Shown: positions 37,930 through 51,145 of the stretch, one piece after another
How the letters are laid out: every line of letters starts with the position of its first letter
Numbering within the stretch: position 1 is the first letter of the stretch
Origin: Neodiprion pinetum
Taxonomy: Eukaryota > Arthropoda > Insecta > Hymenoptera > Diprionidae
DNA: 64,000 nucleotides
Assembly: GCF_021155775.2 (NCBI RefSeq)
Contig: NC_060232.1
Coordinates: forward strand, 7,075,257-7,139,256
Direction: 5' to 3'
Notes under the pieces: generated by a model
Told to the model about the DNA's origin: nothing
Seen by the model: the letters and a program-made list of their open reading frames with translations, nothing else
Database searches by the model: none
Program-made: the position numbers and the translations under genes

Positions 37930-40924
37930 CTGAAGGAACAAGAAATTTCTGTCAAATACGATTGTAATCGGTACTAACGGAGAAAAAGAATGACTTGTTT
38001 TTGAAGGTAATTCGTTTGCGTAAAAGTTTGATCTAATAACTGCTAATTTACGTTACGAGGATGAAATCACCCTTCTCATATTTCGGTATTCCACTGGCCA
38101 GATCCCCTGGAAAACTGATCTACAGGCATCGAACACTGCCAAAAAGTTAAACTAACTTATGTCCGCGAATATCCTGTCACATTTGAATAACAAGTTTTGC
38201 ATATCCCTGGTGCAATAGGAAACGTGAAACAAACTTTGACGCAACTTCCGGTCAGTGAAGTTTATATTCTTACACTTTATCGCCTGAAATTGAACTGAAA
38301 AGAAAAGATGGGGGGAAAAAATTGAATTCAAGTGTGTTTAAATATTTTTCTCTCGCGTATAATTTAAACGGGAAATAAATTGGGAATATTTCACCCCTCA
38401 ATGAGATCCCGCATCATTCCGCAAAAGTGTCTCTGACCGTCCTATAGATAGCGCAAAATACACGCGACTGACTTCTTCCATCTTCCCATTCGTTCTCCGT
38501 TTCATTCTTTCTTCAATATCGTCACGGTTATATCGTATATTCTCATAAAAATCTTTCCATCGTCACAAGTATCGCGTACGTTACACACATACAAGCGTAC
38601 GTACCGACCGTTATAGTTGCGGCAGCTGATACTTGTGGAACTACCCCGATATCGTTGGGAAAGAACTTCTAACGAGATCAGGAGGAAGGCTTGTGCTAAA
38701 AGTTCTTTAGCTGTATACTATAGATATTTATACACGTACAATATCTATAGAGTTGAACTTTAGGTTTGTCGAGAAAAAGTGTACCTACAATACTGCGCTG
38801 CGGCTTTAATTACGTACAGATCGAGATAATCAACGATTTTTTATACACTTTAGTTGAATCGTTAATTTTTTCTACCAAAAAAAATCACTACAAAAATTTT
38901 TGCATTTCCTTACTGTGTACATGATCCGGTTCTATAAAGAGGAACGTTCTTCTCTCACTCTCGAGATATGGCAAACCATCAAATTTCGCCTATACGTAGA
39001 TGCGCGCGGCAGCAAGCTCATTCGTATTCGTTTCACGACTCCCACTCACCACCGACTTCTCGACAATAATAAAATCACACCGGGGTCTTTCAGCCTTTTT
39101 CCCACCTCTTAATTCCCATAACGACGACTAACGTGCAGTTTCACCATTTCGCGTCAAGAATTAGAGATGAAGGTGAAGGGTAAAAAAAAAAAAAAATGGT
39201 AGCGATGACCTCAAGTTTTTTGTTTAAAAAAAAAAAAAAAAATCAAAGCAATGTATAGGATACCGATACGAAATGAAACTTAATAATTCGTTTGAAATTT
39301 GAAATACAATTTCCCTTAACCGCATGTGTATTAATCCGTGTTACGAACTGTTGAAAAAGTTATAGATATATATCTGTCATAATGGGTATAATACCTGAAT
39401 ACGCAGTGCGGAGGGTGAAAAAGTGAAAAGGGGCATCTGGTTAAGACCGAGGGTTGAAGCCGCTGCAGAGCGGGTTTAGTCGAACAAGTTGAAATTTCGC
39501 TTTAACGGAGCCAGAAAATGTTTGTAATCCATTTTAACCCGTCCTTTTTTTTTTTTTGTACTTTCCTCTCTTTTTCTACTCGCGTGTTATATACGTACGT
39601 ATATACATTATATAGATAAACCTTTGTGTTGGAGGATTACAATATTACGAAGAAGTTAATTCGGGCGAAAAAGCCGGGCCTTAAAATCGTCTCTATAGAT
39701 ATATTTAAATACCTTGTATTATAATCTGATACATGAAAAAATAAAAAAACCTCGGGGGTATTGCAGAGTCTAACTTTGGGATTATATAATCACACGTTTG
39801 TGCAATAAATAACACTTCCTTCATGCTTGCATGAATGCGGTACAATAATCCGTGACTATGTGATAACAACGAGGAGAGGGAGAAAAAGTTGGTAGGAAAA
39901 TTGTTTGAATTTGTATTAATATTTTGTATTTCAAAATGACATTAAGAAAGCAAAAAAAAAAAACAATATAATAATACCCGCAGTTTAATTCATCGTTGAT
40001 TCTGCCTAGCCTCATACCAGCTGTTAGGTATAACATTTTGCTCAATATGATACCGGTGTGTGTGATAAAATTTCACAACTACTACCGCACAATTGTTAAT
40101 GTAAATGCGGATTACGTACATTATTGAAACAACTGTTCAAATATATTTCCTCTATCACAATACGCCGCGTCTACGAAATGCGCGGTCACAGCTGAAAATT
40201 AGCATAACGTGTTTAATTTACAGATTAATTTCGCTTGTTATAATTACCAAAGCGCACCGAATTGCGCGAATTTGTCGTTAATGCCGGTCAATCCTAAGGA
40301 GAGGGAAGGAATATAAGAATTTTTTATAATGAAAAAAAAAAGAAAAAATAGGAGAAAAAACGTTGCGACATCATCGGGGTATAACGATGGCGCTAGAAAG
40401 ACGCGTTTAACGAAAATTAGAAAAATCCGACAATTTTACGAGAACAAAGATAGCTCGAGGATGCGAAATTTTTGCATACAGATTGGTGGTGGGAGCTTTT
40501 TTGTGATAAAAAAGAAAGAAAAAAAACTCTCGGAGGTGTGGAACGCATACTTTGGGACTGGATATATGTTCCGGCGATAAAAGTAATGAGATCCGTTATA
40601 ACGGAGTGAGTTTTATCCTATAAAGTTGCGGCATATCATCGCGAGACGTTGCCGCGTCGTATTTTCGAAGCTTCGCTTTCGTCGAAGACGAAAATTTTCC
40701 CGCCAAGATTCAGTCAGAGACGTGATTGCATTGAATTAGTAAACGGTTGGATTTTTTTTTTTTTCCAAATCCATACACGAATAAGTTCCTTTCTGGACGT
40801 TGATTCGTAATTATTCAAATTTTTCTCTCCCACGGGTTATATATGAGAAGTGAAACCTTTTTTCAAAGGCAAGTGGAATCTTTCACGAACGATTAATTCG
40901 TCCGCTATATTGTCTACATCCCGA

Positions 40925-41005
40925 ACTTCAATTGCATAAGTTCCATTTAATTATGTGCATAAATTACGCCACCTTTATTCCCCGGCATTTAAATCGGAAG
41001 ATTTG
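40925..41005. promoter_or_regulatory. Cluster of AT-rich homeodomain/POU-like motifs
   Basis: TTCAATTGCATAAG, CATTTAATTATGTGCAT and AAATTACGCC lie within 60 bases, a density of TAATT and TGCAT cores suggestive of an intronic enhancer. These cores are short and common, so this is a weak call. Confidence 0.15.
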
Positions 41006-41575
41006 AAATCTCAGGTGTCTGCCAACTCGATGTAAAAAGATATACATCGCAACTCTGTGACCTGAATTTCAATGCAGGAAAGATTTTTTACCTATCCGCT
41101 CGAAAGGAAAATTCGAACAGGAGATAAAAAAAAGGTTTTTCAAGAGTCAAGAGACGTGCTTCATATTCGTATATAAATTTTCAAAAGATAAAATAAGATC
41201 GAAACCCACCAGCTGAGGCCATCGCACCGTTAGATAGACTTTCGCGCGGCCAAAAAGCCGCAATCTTCTTAACCTGTGCAGTTTTTTATCGTTAAAACCC
41301 ATCCCCGTGAAGATGGGCGCAACTCCGGATCCACATTGGCACTCCAGATTGGCGGTTAACTTTTCTCACACTATGCACGATTCTTATTTAATCGGACAAC
41401 AGGATCATAGACCGAGATTTAATAATCGCTCGGCAATTAAATCCACACTTCTACGTTTTTTAGTTATTTTATTTTTTTATTTTTGGTGTTTCAGCACGCA
41501 ATTTTGCACCTTTCTGTTTCTTGCGGTATATTAATGATTATAAATAATATTAATAACCTCGGGTGCTCTCGTCGT

Positions 41576-41576
<1 letters not shown>

Positions 41577-41630
<54 letters not shown>

Positions 41631-41636
41631 CGTACA
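41577..41636. repeat. (TA)n microsatellite, longest in window
   Basis: Over 20 TA units with a TG interruption. It encodes an Ile/Tyr repeat in a plus-strand frame that is not a gene. Confidence 0.9.
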
Positions 41637-41880
41637 TGTATACCCTTCACAATTCCGAGTATTATAATATCAATGATGATGATAATAGTGACAACGACTA
41701 TATATATATATATAAAAGTGTTGAAAAATCTCGAAGATAATTATTTCAACTATAAATTTTTTAACGCCTCAACGACGATACGAAATACAACAATTTATTT
41801 TTACGTTTATTATACCTTTATTATCACTACTTTTATTTCGTTTCTTTCTCTCCTCGACTTTTAGTTCTTTTGTTTTGCAG

Positions 41881-42056
41881 CTTCGAACGCCTTATAACCT
41901 AGTCTGCGCGATAGGGTGATTACACCGTTTTATCGTCAATAGCAACACTGCGCTGCAACAGACGTGCGCATAGTCGATAAAATAAATATAAGAAAAGAAG
42001 GAAAATAACAATGAACAAAACGCGACTTATTTTGGCGGTGAAAATTTCTACGGCAT
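41881..42056 (+). other. Exon-like segment on the plus strand with signal-peptide-like start
   Basis: A long pyrimidine tract ending TTCTTTTGTTTTGCAG precedes this 176-base segment, and GTAAGTATA follows it. Near the 3' end an ATG at 42011 (A at -3) opens 15 codons plus one base: MNKTRLILAVKISTA. A basic residue followed by a short hydrophobic run is the layout of a signal peptide that would continue in another exon. The upstream part has stops in all frames and would be 5' leader. No continuation was found, so this may be chance or a non-coding transcript. Confidence 0.22.
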
Positions 42057-42070
42057 GTAAGTATATGCAT

Positions 42071-42116
42071 ATATATATGTGTGTGTGTGCGTGTGTGTGA
42101 GAGCGTGTGTGCGGTA
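42071..42116. repeat. (TG)n microsatellite
   Basis: TG/CG-rich dinucleotide tract immediately downstream of the plus-strand donor at 42057. A similar TG tract lies at 52100-52130. Confidence 0.85.
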
Positions 42117-42589
42117 TATGTATCGTGAATTACGGGCTCAAGTTTTCAGATTATTATTTCACCCTCGATTCATTCGAGAGCGGAGATGGTTTTACGTGTT
42201 TCGCAAATAATAAAAAAAATAAAAACTTTGTCGAGGGTTAACGTTCTCTTCTTTTCATATCGTTTCACGAACTGCTGCAGATCATTTTCGAATATCGCAG
42301 ATAAAGGGAAAGTTTGATCGTGAAGATTAACGACGCGTAGGTATATTATTATACAGCGAAAGGTTGGAGAGATCGCAGAGTAATCGTAACGGGAGTTGCG
42401 TGGGAAAAAAAGATATGTTCAAAACGAACGAGCGGCACGCGAAGTAATTTGTACATGTATTTTAGGTAGATGAAAGGATAAAAATGATTTAAAATTAACA
42501 AATTCAAAAGTCGTATTGTCATTATCGTTATTATTATTGTTTACCCTATTTTTGCAATACCGCGTTTAAGCTTCCGGTATCACCAATTT

Positions 42590-42820
42590 GACACGCGACA
42601 CTGACAACGTGGACGGTGAGACGTGTCACCGAGAGACGACGTCGGGCGTCGCGACGGTCCAGCGGGCGGGAGTCCGCTCGAGTGACTGACGTCGCCTCGC
42701 GTCGTAGGGACGAAGGCTTCGCCGCCGCGGCGCTCGGGGATGCTGACGGCTGTAGGTAACGGCGCAAGATCTAACCCCCACGCGTCCCGACGCCCCTCGA
42801 CGCATCGAGGCTCTTTCGAA
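42590..42820. promoter_or_regulatory. CpG-dense block, possible promoter
   Basis: This is one of the most CpG-dense stretches of the window, with sharp AT-rich borders. On the minus strand it carries two arthropod initiator-like TCAGT motifs (GACGTCAGTCACTC and GTTGTCAGTGTCGC). Open frames of 73 and 118 codons overlap here on the minus strand, but they sit in different frames and look composition-driven. It could be another start of the minus-strand gene or an enhancer. Confidence 0.28.
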
Positions 42821-45800
42821 TATCGTTCTTCCCCAACTCGCTAATAAATTTTCAGCCACAAGCGGACTGTCGATCGTATATATATATAATTTCGCGGGGT
42901 GAAAATCCCAGAGTTTCGCATATTTCAACGAATATGAAAGAACAAACGGGAAAGGATGCAGTCGGAAGGTGAAAAATAGCACATACCGACCAACGGGTGA
43001 TCAATTTTTACCAATAAACATTCTTTCGAAACGATTTGGATTTTTATTTTAACTTGGCGTATATCAGCGTTAGATCGTTCAAAGAGTTTAAACTTTTTCG
43101 CGTACCAACGCACGAATCAACGCTTTGTTTGATTCATTTCACTCTCTAAGATTCGGTGTAGTTGAAACACCGTCGTAAAAACATGGCGAAGTAATGGCAA
43201 AATTTATTCTCATTATAATTTAAGCGGGTTGAACCGTTGAATTTGGATTGTGAATTTTTTTAGACACAGTTTTTGTCTTTTATTTGTTTCCGCTCGTTTC
43301 TCTGACAGAGCGAGAGCAGTTGGGAGAATTCGAATCGCCGTCTTGTCTTTTTCTACGAAGAACGTTCTCTCAAGCAATGATAAGTTCCCAACTCCGTTCT
43401 ATATACATAGCGGCGATAATTTCTGTCAAATGTTCGCAAGAGCGGAAATTTCGTCCCGCGGCCGCAACGAGATGATAGGTTGGCAATAGAACGGGAACGA
43501 GTCAAAGATAAGATGTGATTTCAGTCCCCGCGAGGTATAAGAGAACCTCTAAATACTTGTATTATTCTTGAACTCCGCACCCTGAACCCCCGTTAATCAG
43601 CCAGCTGACGTAGGCACGTACCGAAACGCAGTAACGCCTAGTAATTCAAGAAAGGGGAGGATGAGGGAATTGTAGAGCGGCCGCATTTCACCCGACGGTT
43701 ACCGCCCCCGCACTTATCCTCGACATCTTTGTTTCCACCCTCTCGTGTTTCCTCCTTTATAGGTACAAACGGTGGCGGAGTGACGAACTGCGCAAGAAAT
43801 CAAGCGTGGATGAAAATTACGAAAATTTCAGTATCTTGTCTCGGAAAGTTAGCCAAACTTTGAACCCAATTTAATTAGGAACGACTTTGTTCAACGACAA
43901 ATTCGACGTGTTTGTTTGAGACGTTACCAACTATTACGGTGAGAAATGAATGATATAAAATAAAATAGGTAGAATAAATAAAAATCATCGAGGATCGGTA
44001 CAAGTATATTAAAACCCATGAACCAATCCGCAGCAACGTTACGTGACAAGGTGTTCAATTTCTCTTCTCTGTTTTTTCCCGTAGAGTTTAAAGTAAACTT
44101 CATCCTGACAACTGTTTGAACTGGCATCGAGTCTCTGGATTGGTTTAAGCTATACGTGCTCGACATTTTTATCCCGTACAGAAACGCGAATATCTTCGAA
44201 AGTGTTGCGTCGCCCGTCTTGTTTTAACGTTTGTCCGATGTTTCCTCGGGAAATGATTTTCGAAATATTTTTAAGGGGGATTTGATTTACTATATAAAAT
44301 TTACCGACGTCATCTCCGTCGGGTGGACCAAACCTTTATAAATTCGACTTGCGATAAACTCTGTGGTCGGATTATGCGAGACGGCGAAATTGATTTTTAC
44401 GAAAATCGCATGTAAAAAGCTTCGTAGGGCTGATCCTCCGGTGATGATATTTTTACAGAGGTAGAACGTGATTCGTAACTCCGTGAGTATAAGTCCCCGC
44501 ATATGTTTTCCCATCCCCGTCAACGTTCCCGTTCCCTTTTATCCCTTTTCAACTGTTTTTTTTTTTTTTTTTTTTTTTATCTACGACATAAATATATGCG
44601 TGTGTACATATATCGTCGGCTGCGGTGGGAACGTAAAGACAACCAAAAAGAAAGAGGCGAAAAAAGAGAAAATCAAGCAGAATTTCCGCGATACAATTTC
44701 ATCTTCGATATATTAATATCGTACACATGCATCCTCCGTTCACGATTCATGGAAGATCGATCGAATTCAGCGGAATGAAAAAGATCCGGAATAAACCCAA
44801 GCAGCACATGAGACCTTGAAGTTAATCGTTCATCGTCGAGAAACACGCGACGTGAGAAAAATTACAGATTAAGAAAGTTAGGATTTAAACTATTCAGATG
44901 ATCTAGGCGTTGAAGATCGGAGGGAATGAGATCCGTAAGCTCAATATTATCGTCTCCACTTTTCGTTTCCACCTCTCAACGGCAACTCGAGGAAAAGATA
45001 AAGAAAAATTCTCTTAAATCGTGGTCACGTATCACGGAAGCATCATCTGGCCGCTTCCTGGTTTCAGGGCTAATTTATCTTTTTTAGGAAGAATCCGAGA
45101 AAGGCTCGTTACTACAGGGGCGTTAATTCGTTTCTTTGCACGCTGCTGTTGGTCCCGATTTTCCGCCCCGAAACGGACGTCTTAGAATTCTCGGGGAAAA
45201 AAGTGAGCAAAAAATAAGTAAATTAAATGGAAGAAAAAAAGAAAAAGAAAAACACACACAACGAGTAAAATTTCACGCCGAGTACTGGGGAAGAGGGAAA
45301 CAGGAAAAGAACTCGCGTGTGATGTTCGTCAGGGATCGGTTGGTGCGGAAGATGTAAAAGGGGGAGTCTTTCGTTTCGAACATAAAGGGGGCCGCGGATA
45401 GCGAGGGGCGATCTGTACTGTAAGCGGGGTGCGTCAGCATTCGAGGATCCACGTGATCCGGGGTGAAGTTTTTGGTCCGGAAGCCGGATGGCGGGGGTCG
45501 AAAAGTGAGGTTCGGGCTACGTAAACTATCTCTCGGTTCAGTCGTTTCAACGGCTTCCCGAAACCCTCCGAATTTCCCCCTCTCGCGACGTTCATCCCTC
45601 AACTTCCCTTCCCATCGAGGCTGAAACTGCGGAACCAGATTGCGAGCAAATGTAGGTAGGCGTACATACACCCGACGCGTGAGACGCCGATCAGATATGA
45701 TCTCGCCTCGCCCATCGACGCGTCGTGACGGACGAATTTCGCATGCGGAATTCTTCCCCCTCCCTGTGTAATTGAATTTTAATGTCACGCGGACTTTAAC

Positions 45801-48800
45801 CCCGCCTTTTTATTCCCTCCTTATTCGCTTGTCGCGGGGGCTGAACTCCCCTTCCTCCTCACCCACCCCCCACCCCGTGACGGAACGAGTGACCCTCTCA
45901 ATAAATGACAACTTTCCATTCCCCCGAGTGGTAAACATATTACGGGATAAGAGCGACGGGGTGTCCGCGTAATTCATTCTCGCGATTTTCTCAACTCACG
46001 GACGTGGGGCACCCCGGTCGGGCGGATCCTCGCTATTCTTCGGAGAAAGGATGACACGCTTTTGCCGCTTGGGTTTTACCCACGTGACGCCGATATACGA
46101 GGGTCGAATATATCCCCGTTTGTCTTCGAAGGGATGATTTGTGAATATCGGCTGAGCGGCTGGCTTGCAATTCGAGATTTCTCAATCCGCGTTCGTTCCT
46201 ATCTGCATCTTCGTCGTGCGAGAAAATTTGGTCTCCTCGTGAAATCAGGTCTATTTTTAGGGGGTATGCAATAATCGCGACAATTGTTCAAAGCCGTTTC
46301 GAAACTTGATAAGATTCTAAAAATTAGAGTGATCGGATTCAATTACACTTGTAGATCAACGTTACGGGCTTTGGATGGATTAATTAATTTCTTTCGTTTT
46401 TTTTTCTCTCCAATTTTTTCCCATCTCACAAAACGTTTACCGGTTTTATTTGTTTCGGGGCTTATCCTTGTCATGAGATAGCTAAGCGCGTGTTTTCCTC
46501 CGGCGGCGTATTTTCTCATCCTGAAGATCGATAACCCAGCAGCTACGTCTTAAGCGCGGAGCTCTGAGAGTCCAGATCCCTTGCAGACTGATTGTGAGTG
46601 AGGTCGGCATGTAGTAGTTCTTGGATTAGGGTGGACTCGGGAGGCAAGGCGAAGAAAAGAAGAAGAAGAAGAAGAAGAGGTATCGAACTGCCAACGCAAT
46701 TGAAAGAAACCCACCGCTGTCCTCTTTCTTAAGTCCACGTCTCTGTCAGTTCGTCTTTGCACCGACAGAAAAAAAGAGGACTGGCATAAGAAAAAGCTCG
46801 AGGGACGAAAAAAACGCTACGAGATAGTGCTAGAAAGGAAGAAGCACGTTAGAAGGGTTGGGGGAGGGGGGAGGACGGGAGGTTACTTATTTTTTCTCTC
46901 CAATTTTAATTTTCCTCCTTATCCCCCCTTACGTACCGCGTGTCTCGCGATCGGGCAGCTCCGGATACCCCCGGCCATTGTGTTCGGATATTCCGGGTAT
47001 TGTGTGCACCGAAGAAAATCGGAAATGAGATTTCTCAGAGGGTGAAGACTGGTGATGACAAGCGACTGATTGCGAACTTATTTATCCCCCGCCATCCCTC
47101 GCCTTGTCTTTAATCGATATTTTTTTGATCCACGGATCAAAGTACCCGATTATATCTGGATGTATACATCTCTGCCTGATTCTTCATCTTCCGCTTCACT
47201 TGCATCGGTTCGACGTTGTTTCGTCGACCGGAAATGGGGGAATAAGATGACGGGAAGAAAATTTGAAGAAAAAAAAATTAGCAATATTAAGGAACAGATT
47301 CGATTGCTTATATCCTTTCCAAAACTAAGGTAGGTTTCCTTTCCGCGACATTGTTTTTACCACTCATTTTCAGGTTCACCCCTGCTTTTCTGTTAAGACG
47401 AGAAGAAAAAGAAAAAAACAAAAAAGAATTGAAAGTACGCCTAGGTCCGTACAAAGAGGAACGTCTTTGTCGTTTGTTTCCCAAGTTTCTATCCGGGCTA
47501 CAGTTGCGAAGGCTTCATCATCCCCTGGCAGGTAGGGTTGAACCGAGATATTCCAGTCGTCTGGGAATTTGGCGACGAGTCTCTCGGGGCGTGAGATAAG
47601 CGGGAAGATAAGGTGGGAGATCCGACATCATTCGGTCGATAAAAAAAATTCTCGAGGAATCGATCGTCGCTCGGCTCATCTGTGAGGTCAAGTTGAAATT
47701 CGAAGGGAATCGTTTCCGAACGTTCGAAAAACCCACGGGGTACTGGGGGAACGCGGTTATTCGGAGCTGTAAAACGAGCCCGGAAACACGTGGATCATCA
47801 CCGTTCAGTAAGAAATCTCTGACGACGGTCCATTTCCTCGGACCGTATTAAGGGGAGGGAAACGCTACAGTTTTACGCACTAAGCTGCGACCCTCGTCTC
47901 CGTCAACCACTCTCCGATTCGTTGGAGTCTAAGCTATGGTGATCCTTTACCAGATCCGGACGGTTCCTTCGATCAGCAAAGAAGCGGCCGGGTGAAGGGT
48001 TCGTCAATAGCGTATATGTACGAGTATAGTATATAGACGACGAGGCGACAAGCTCTCCGGTCAAATGTCCTCCCTCTCTCTTCAATTCCTTACTCTCAAG
48101 TGCTTTATATTATACTCCGCTGTCTGTCTCTTCTGGTAACAGAGTAATTTTATTCTAATGTTCACAAATACACTAAATCTATCTATCTATCCTTCTCTCT
48201 TTCTTTTTATACTACCTGTACGCAATGAGTCAGTCATATTGTGGTTATGATATGTTTCTATCGTAGTCCTACTACATACCTGAGGTGTTACTTACGTTTT
48301 GCTAATTGATTGTCTCCTTTCTTTCACAAAAACATGTTACACTACATTGTTTATACCGATACTAATTGCGATTATCCATTTCCTATGAATTTTTCCTTAC
48401 TAAATTATGTACCTATGCGATGCCACCTAGGTGACATTGTTCCGTGGTAATAAAATTCCACCTATTTTCTTTCCGCAAATTGTTCCCAAACTTTTCGCGT
48501 TAACGTCGATCGATTGATAAAGCTCGAAATAGTTTGAATATGAGTTAAAATATACATATATATAGCAAGTCGAGGTAAACGAATGAGGGTGACGGGTGGG
48601 GGTAGGGTGGGGGTAGAATTTTGAGGGTTGTAAAGCAGTTTGAAATATGGGTTGCGTCGAGGAGGCTTCGCGAAGAGATTCATGGCGTCTGGTAGAGATA
48701 GGGAATTGATCGTGGTTATATTACCGCAGGTGTGGTAGGGGTTCTTCGGAGTGGCGGTGATATTCCCTCGAGTAGTTTGCCACAAGCTGCCATGGTTCGC

Positions 48801-49354
48801 CTGCCTCTTTTCGAGCGGCGCGTGTATTCGGTGAGCCCGTCTCTTGGACTCGCGGACCGATATCGACGCGACCCGGTTTTCGCGGTGTACCGACAACGAG
48901 AGACAAACGATTCCGATCAAGAAAGTCTGTTAATTCCATGGGCAGGCATCGAACGCTGATATTTACACGGATATCTCCACCCAACTTCCTGGAATTCCAT
49001 CCCGGATCGTTTCCGAATTCGAATACCCCCCCTTTGTAGCAGCGAACTCGTTATTAATCGTTCTACTCGAGGGCTCGTTAGAAGTTCCGATCCCTCCCCC
49101 GGACGTATCACACCTACACAGACGCATACAACCAACGATTTTAATTAAACACAGAGTCGGAAGCCGGGCAAAGTTTCGCAGTCAGTCTCGCCACTTAAAT
49201 CATATCCTCAAAATCTGACGTATCTATTACGCGGATCTCGAGTTGTGGGAAACTCGTGAGATATGCTTTATTTACGCCTAAGTATACGTATGCCTGTATT
49301 ATGCAGGCAAAGTTTACAATACAGAAGGCGAGATATGATCGATCCGTCGTTTAG
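42821..49354. other. Intron-like DNA with GC-rich ORF-bearing blocks
   Basis: GC-rich blocks at 45.3-46.1, 46.5-47.1, 47.5-48.1 and 48.6-49.2 kb carry open frames on both strands. The longest in the window is 171 codons on the minus strand at 45273-45788. It contains a good acceptor (exon edge 45620) but no usable donor. At 48721-48984 frames of 75 and 87 codons overlap on opposite strands. None has a recognised motif. Confidence 0.4.
46651..46679. repeat. (GAA)n microsatellite
   Basis: About eight GAA units. It gives a poly-Ser stretch in a minus-strand frame with no other gene-like property. Confidence 0.85.
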
Positions 49355-49390
49355 AGACTCACCTGAAATATGTAGAGAAGAGAATTTGGT
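49355..49390 (-). promoter_or_regulatory. Candidate recursive splice site (ratchet point)
   Basis: On the minus strand a pyrimidine-rich tract (TCTCTTCTCTACATATTTCAG) is followed immediately by GTGAGTCTC. The acceptor AG is at 49364-49363 and the donor GT at 49362-49361, with no exon between. This is the arrangement of zero-length exons used to remove very long introns stepwise in insect genes such as Drosophila Ubx. It sits on the same strand as the large gene, inside the long interval between the 51.2 kb first exon and the next exon candidates. Both halves match consensus unusually well. Use in vivo is inference. Confidence 0.45.
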
Positions 49391-51145
49391 TTGAACGAGG
49401 AGAATGGTGCATCTACTACACCGTGGAGGTATAAATCGAGTTTCAATGGTATGGGTGAGGAATTGGCGGAGGAATGAAGCCGCTGCCTGGGCATACACGC
49501 CGCAGAATTTACAGGCCGCATTGTGATATGAAAGGTGTATAGCTCAAGCCCCGTACACGTATAGCGGTGGGCGAAGAAAAGTAGAAGCCTAAGGCGGAAA
49601 ATCCAGTCGAGGATCCTCGATCACTGAGCTCGGGAACCGGGTCTTCAAGCCTTTGACACGTGAGAGTCCTCCTTCTCTCTTGCCTGGCGATCCTCTTTTG
49701 TACCCCGAAGCCACGCTGTCGTCTCTCCGCGAGCAAGTTGTATGTGTACCTCTCCGCACACAATGCACCAGACACGATGAAAGGAACGAGCTCAATTCTA
49801 GCCGCGCATCTTAGGACCTTTTTTCAAAACCTCCATTCACCCCGAACGTCGAAATCTTATACGCAATGTTCGCTAAACTACACGGCGATTTTTCATCCGG
49901 TTTAAAGGTGCCTCCGTCATCCCCTTTCGTGCAACAAGTATTCGATTACCTTAATCGATAAGATGGTGCAAGTTAAATACCGATTCACCTTCTTCTTATC
50001 TTTAGATGGCAATTTGTGATCAGTTGACCATTTGTTGCCTGAACAAGTTTCGGCCAAAGATTTCCAATACTTGAGGTATGTTCCCTTTGTTATTTCGGTG
50101 ATTAGGTTTTGCCTAGGTCAAAGCACCGCGGTACCATTAAGTGACCATGGCCTCGGATTGCACGGATCGAATATGACCGTCGAACTTGATCGAAAAATGG
50201 GGTAGTGATCGCGTCTGCGACTCGGATGATAAATATTATTGAAAGTTGTCTTTTTTCAAAATAATTCTTTTCGCACCATCGACACGTCGGCGTGAAATCG
50301 TGCAATTAAAATGACTATGGAAAGAGAATAAGAGTAAAAAGATGGCAACGGTTGGAAACGGTAATGGTAACGTGGTGGTTGTGGGGCACGTATGCGGAGG
50401 ATCCTAGAGCATACGAGGGTCCGCAAGGGGTCATTCCGTATGCCACGAACATCCGTGCATTATCATAAACGAGTAGGTACGTCGCCGGGTGGCTACGCCT
50501 CGACATTATCGCGACCGAAACTCCTCGTTTTTTTGCGTACGACCCTTTGAGGTGTACGTGGGTATAGGTGTACAAGGCGCCGGAGGCTGGAGGCAAATAA
50601 CCGAGTCAGGGAAAAATTGCCAACGGGCGAAATTCGATATCGAAGATTTTTATCAGCGGTATATTATCTCCAAGATTCACGGATGTAACGTGGTTCGCGA
50701 TCGACCGTGTACTCCAAAATGGGTTCCATTGGTTGTTAGTCTCTGAATATTCCTCGTATCGACACTGGAAATCACCCGGGAATGTTTTATTTTTTCTTCT
50801 TTCAGTTTGTTGGAACGCAATGGAATGCGAAGCAAATAGTTACGCAGCTTCGCAAGTGTTCGCGCCGTCACAGCTGTTGGTACAAATTGCAAACGTAACA
50901 AGTTATGTACAGATCTGTACAAATATAAGCTCGATACTTCTCAAATGACGTCCGACGAGTTTCCTTTGCAGAGCTGCAAGTTCTGCGAGAAATTGCATCT
51001 TCGTTGTACTGTCGTATCGAAGAAGCAGAGGCTGACTGTACGACTGACGTGGCTCGTTACATTGCATCGAACAACGACCAAACAAAAATTAGCAACGATA
51101 ATTTATCGCAGCGAGAGGGTGAAAAGTGGAGATTCAGGTTCTTAC

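Larger units (their letters stand above)
32003..41880. other. Intron-like DNA, apart from the 37.5-37.9 kb candidates
   Basis: AT-rich with A/T runs. Minus-strand bases 38274-38294 (21 nt) have an excellent acceptor (CATCTTTTCTTTTCAG) and a GTAAGA donor but a TAA in phase 0, so inclusion would end the protein early. Nothing else recognised. Confidence 0.4.

Noticed and set aside
45985..46020. 33-nt minus-strand exon-like segment (RGSARPGCPTS) before GTGAGTTG
   Set aside because: The acceptor GAATAG has a weak tract and the composition is simply GC-rich.
46480..46525. Minus-strand acceptor ATCGATCTTCAG followed by a basic peptide DEKIRRRRKTRA and stop
   Set aside because: No donor, a very short frame, and no sign of a 3' end to make it a terminal exon.
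47903..48085. Minus frame ending DHHSLDSNESESG with a GTAAAG donor and CGAAG acceptor
   Set aside because: The implied exon is only 16 bases and the acceptor lacks CAG. The protein-like tail is probably chance.
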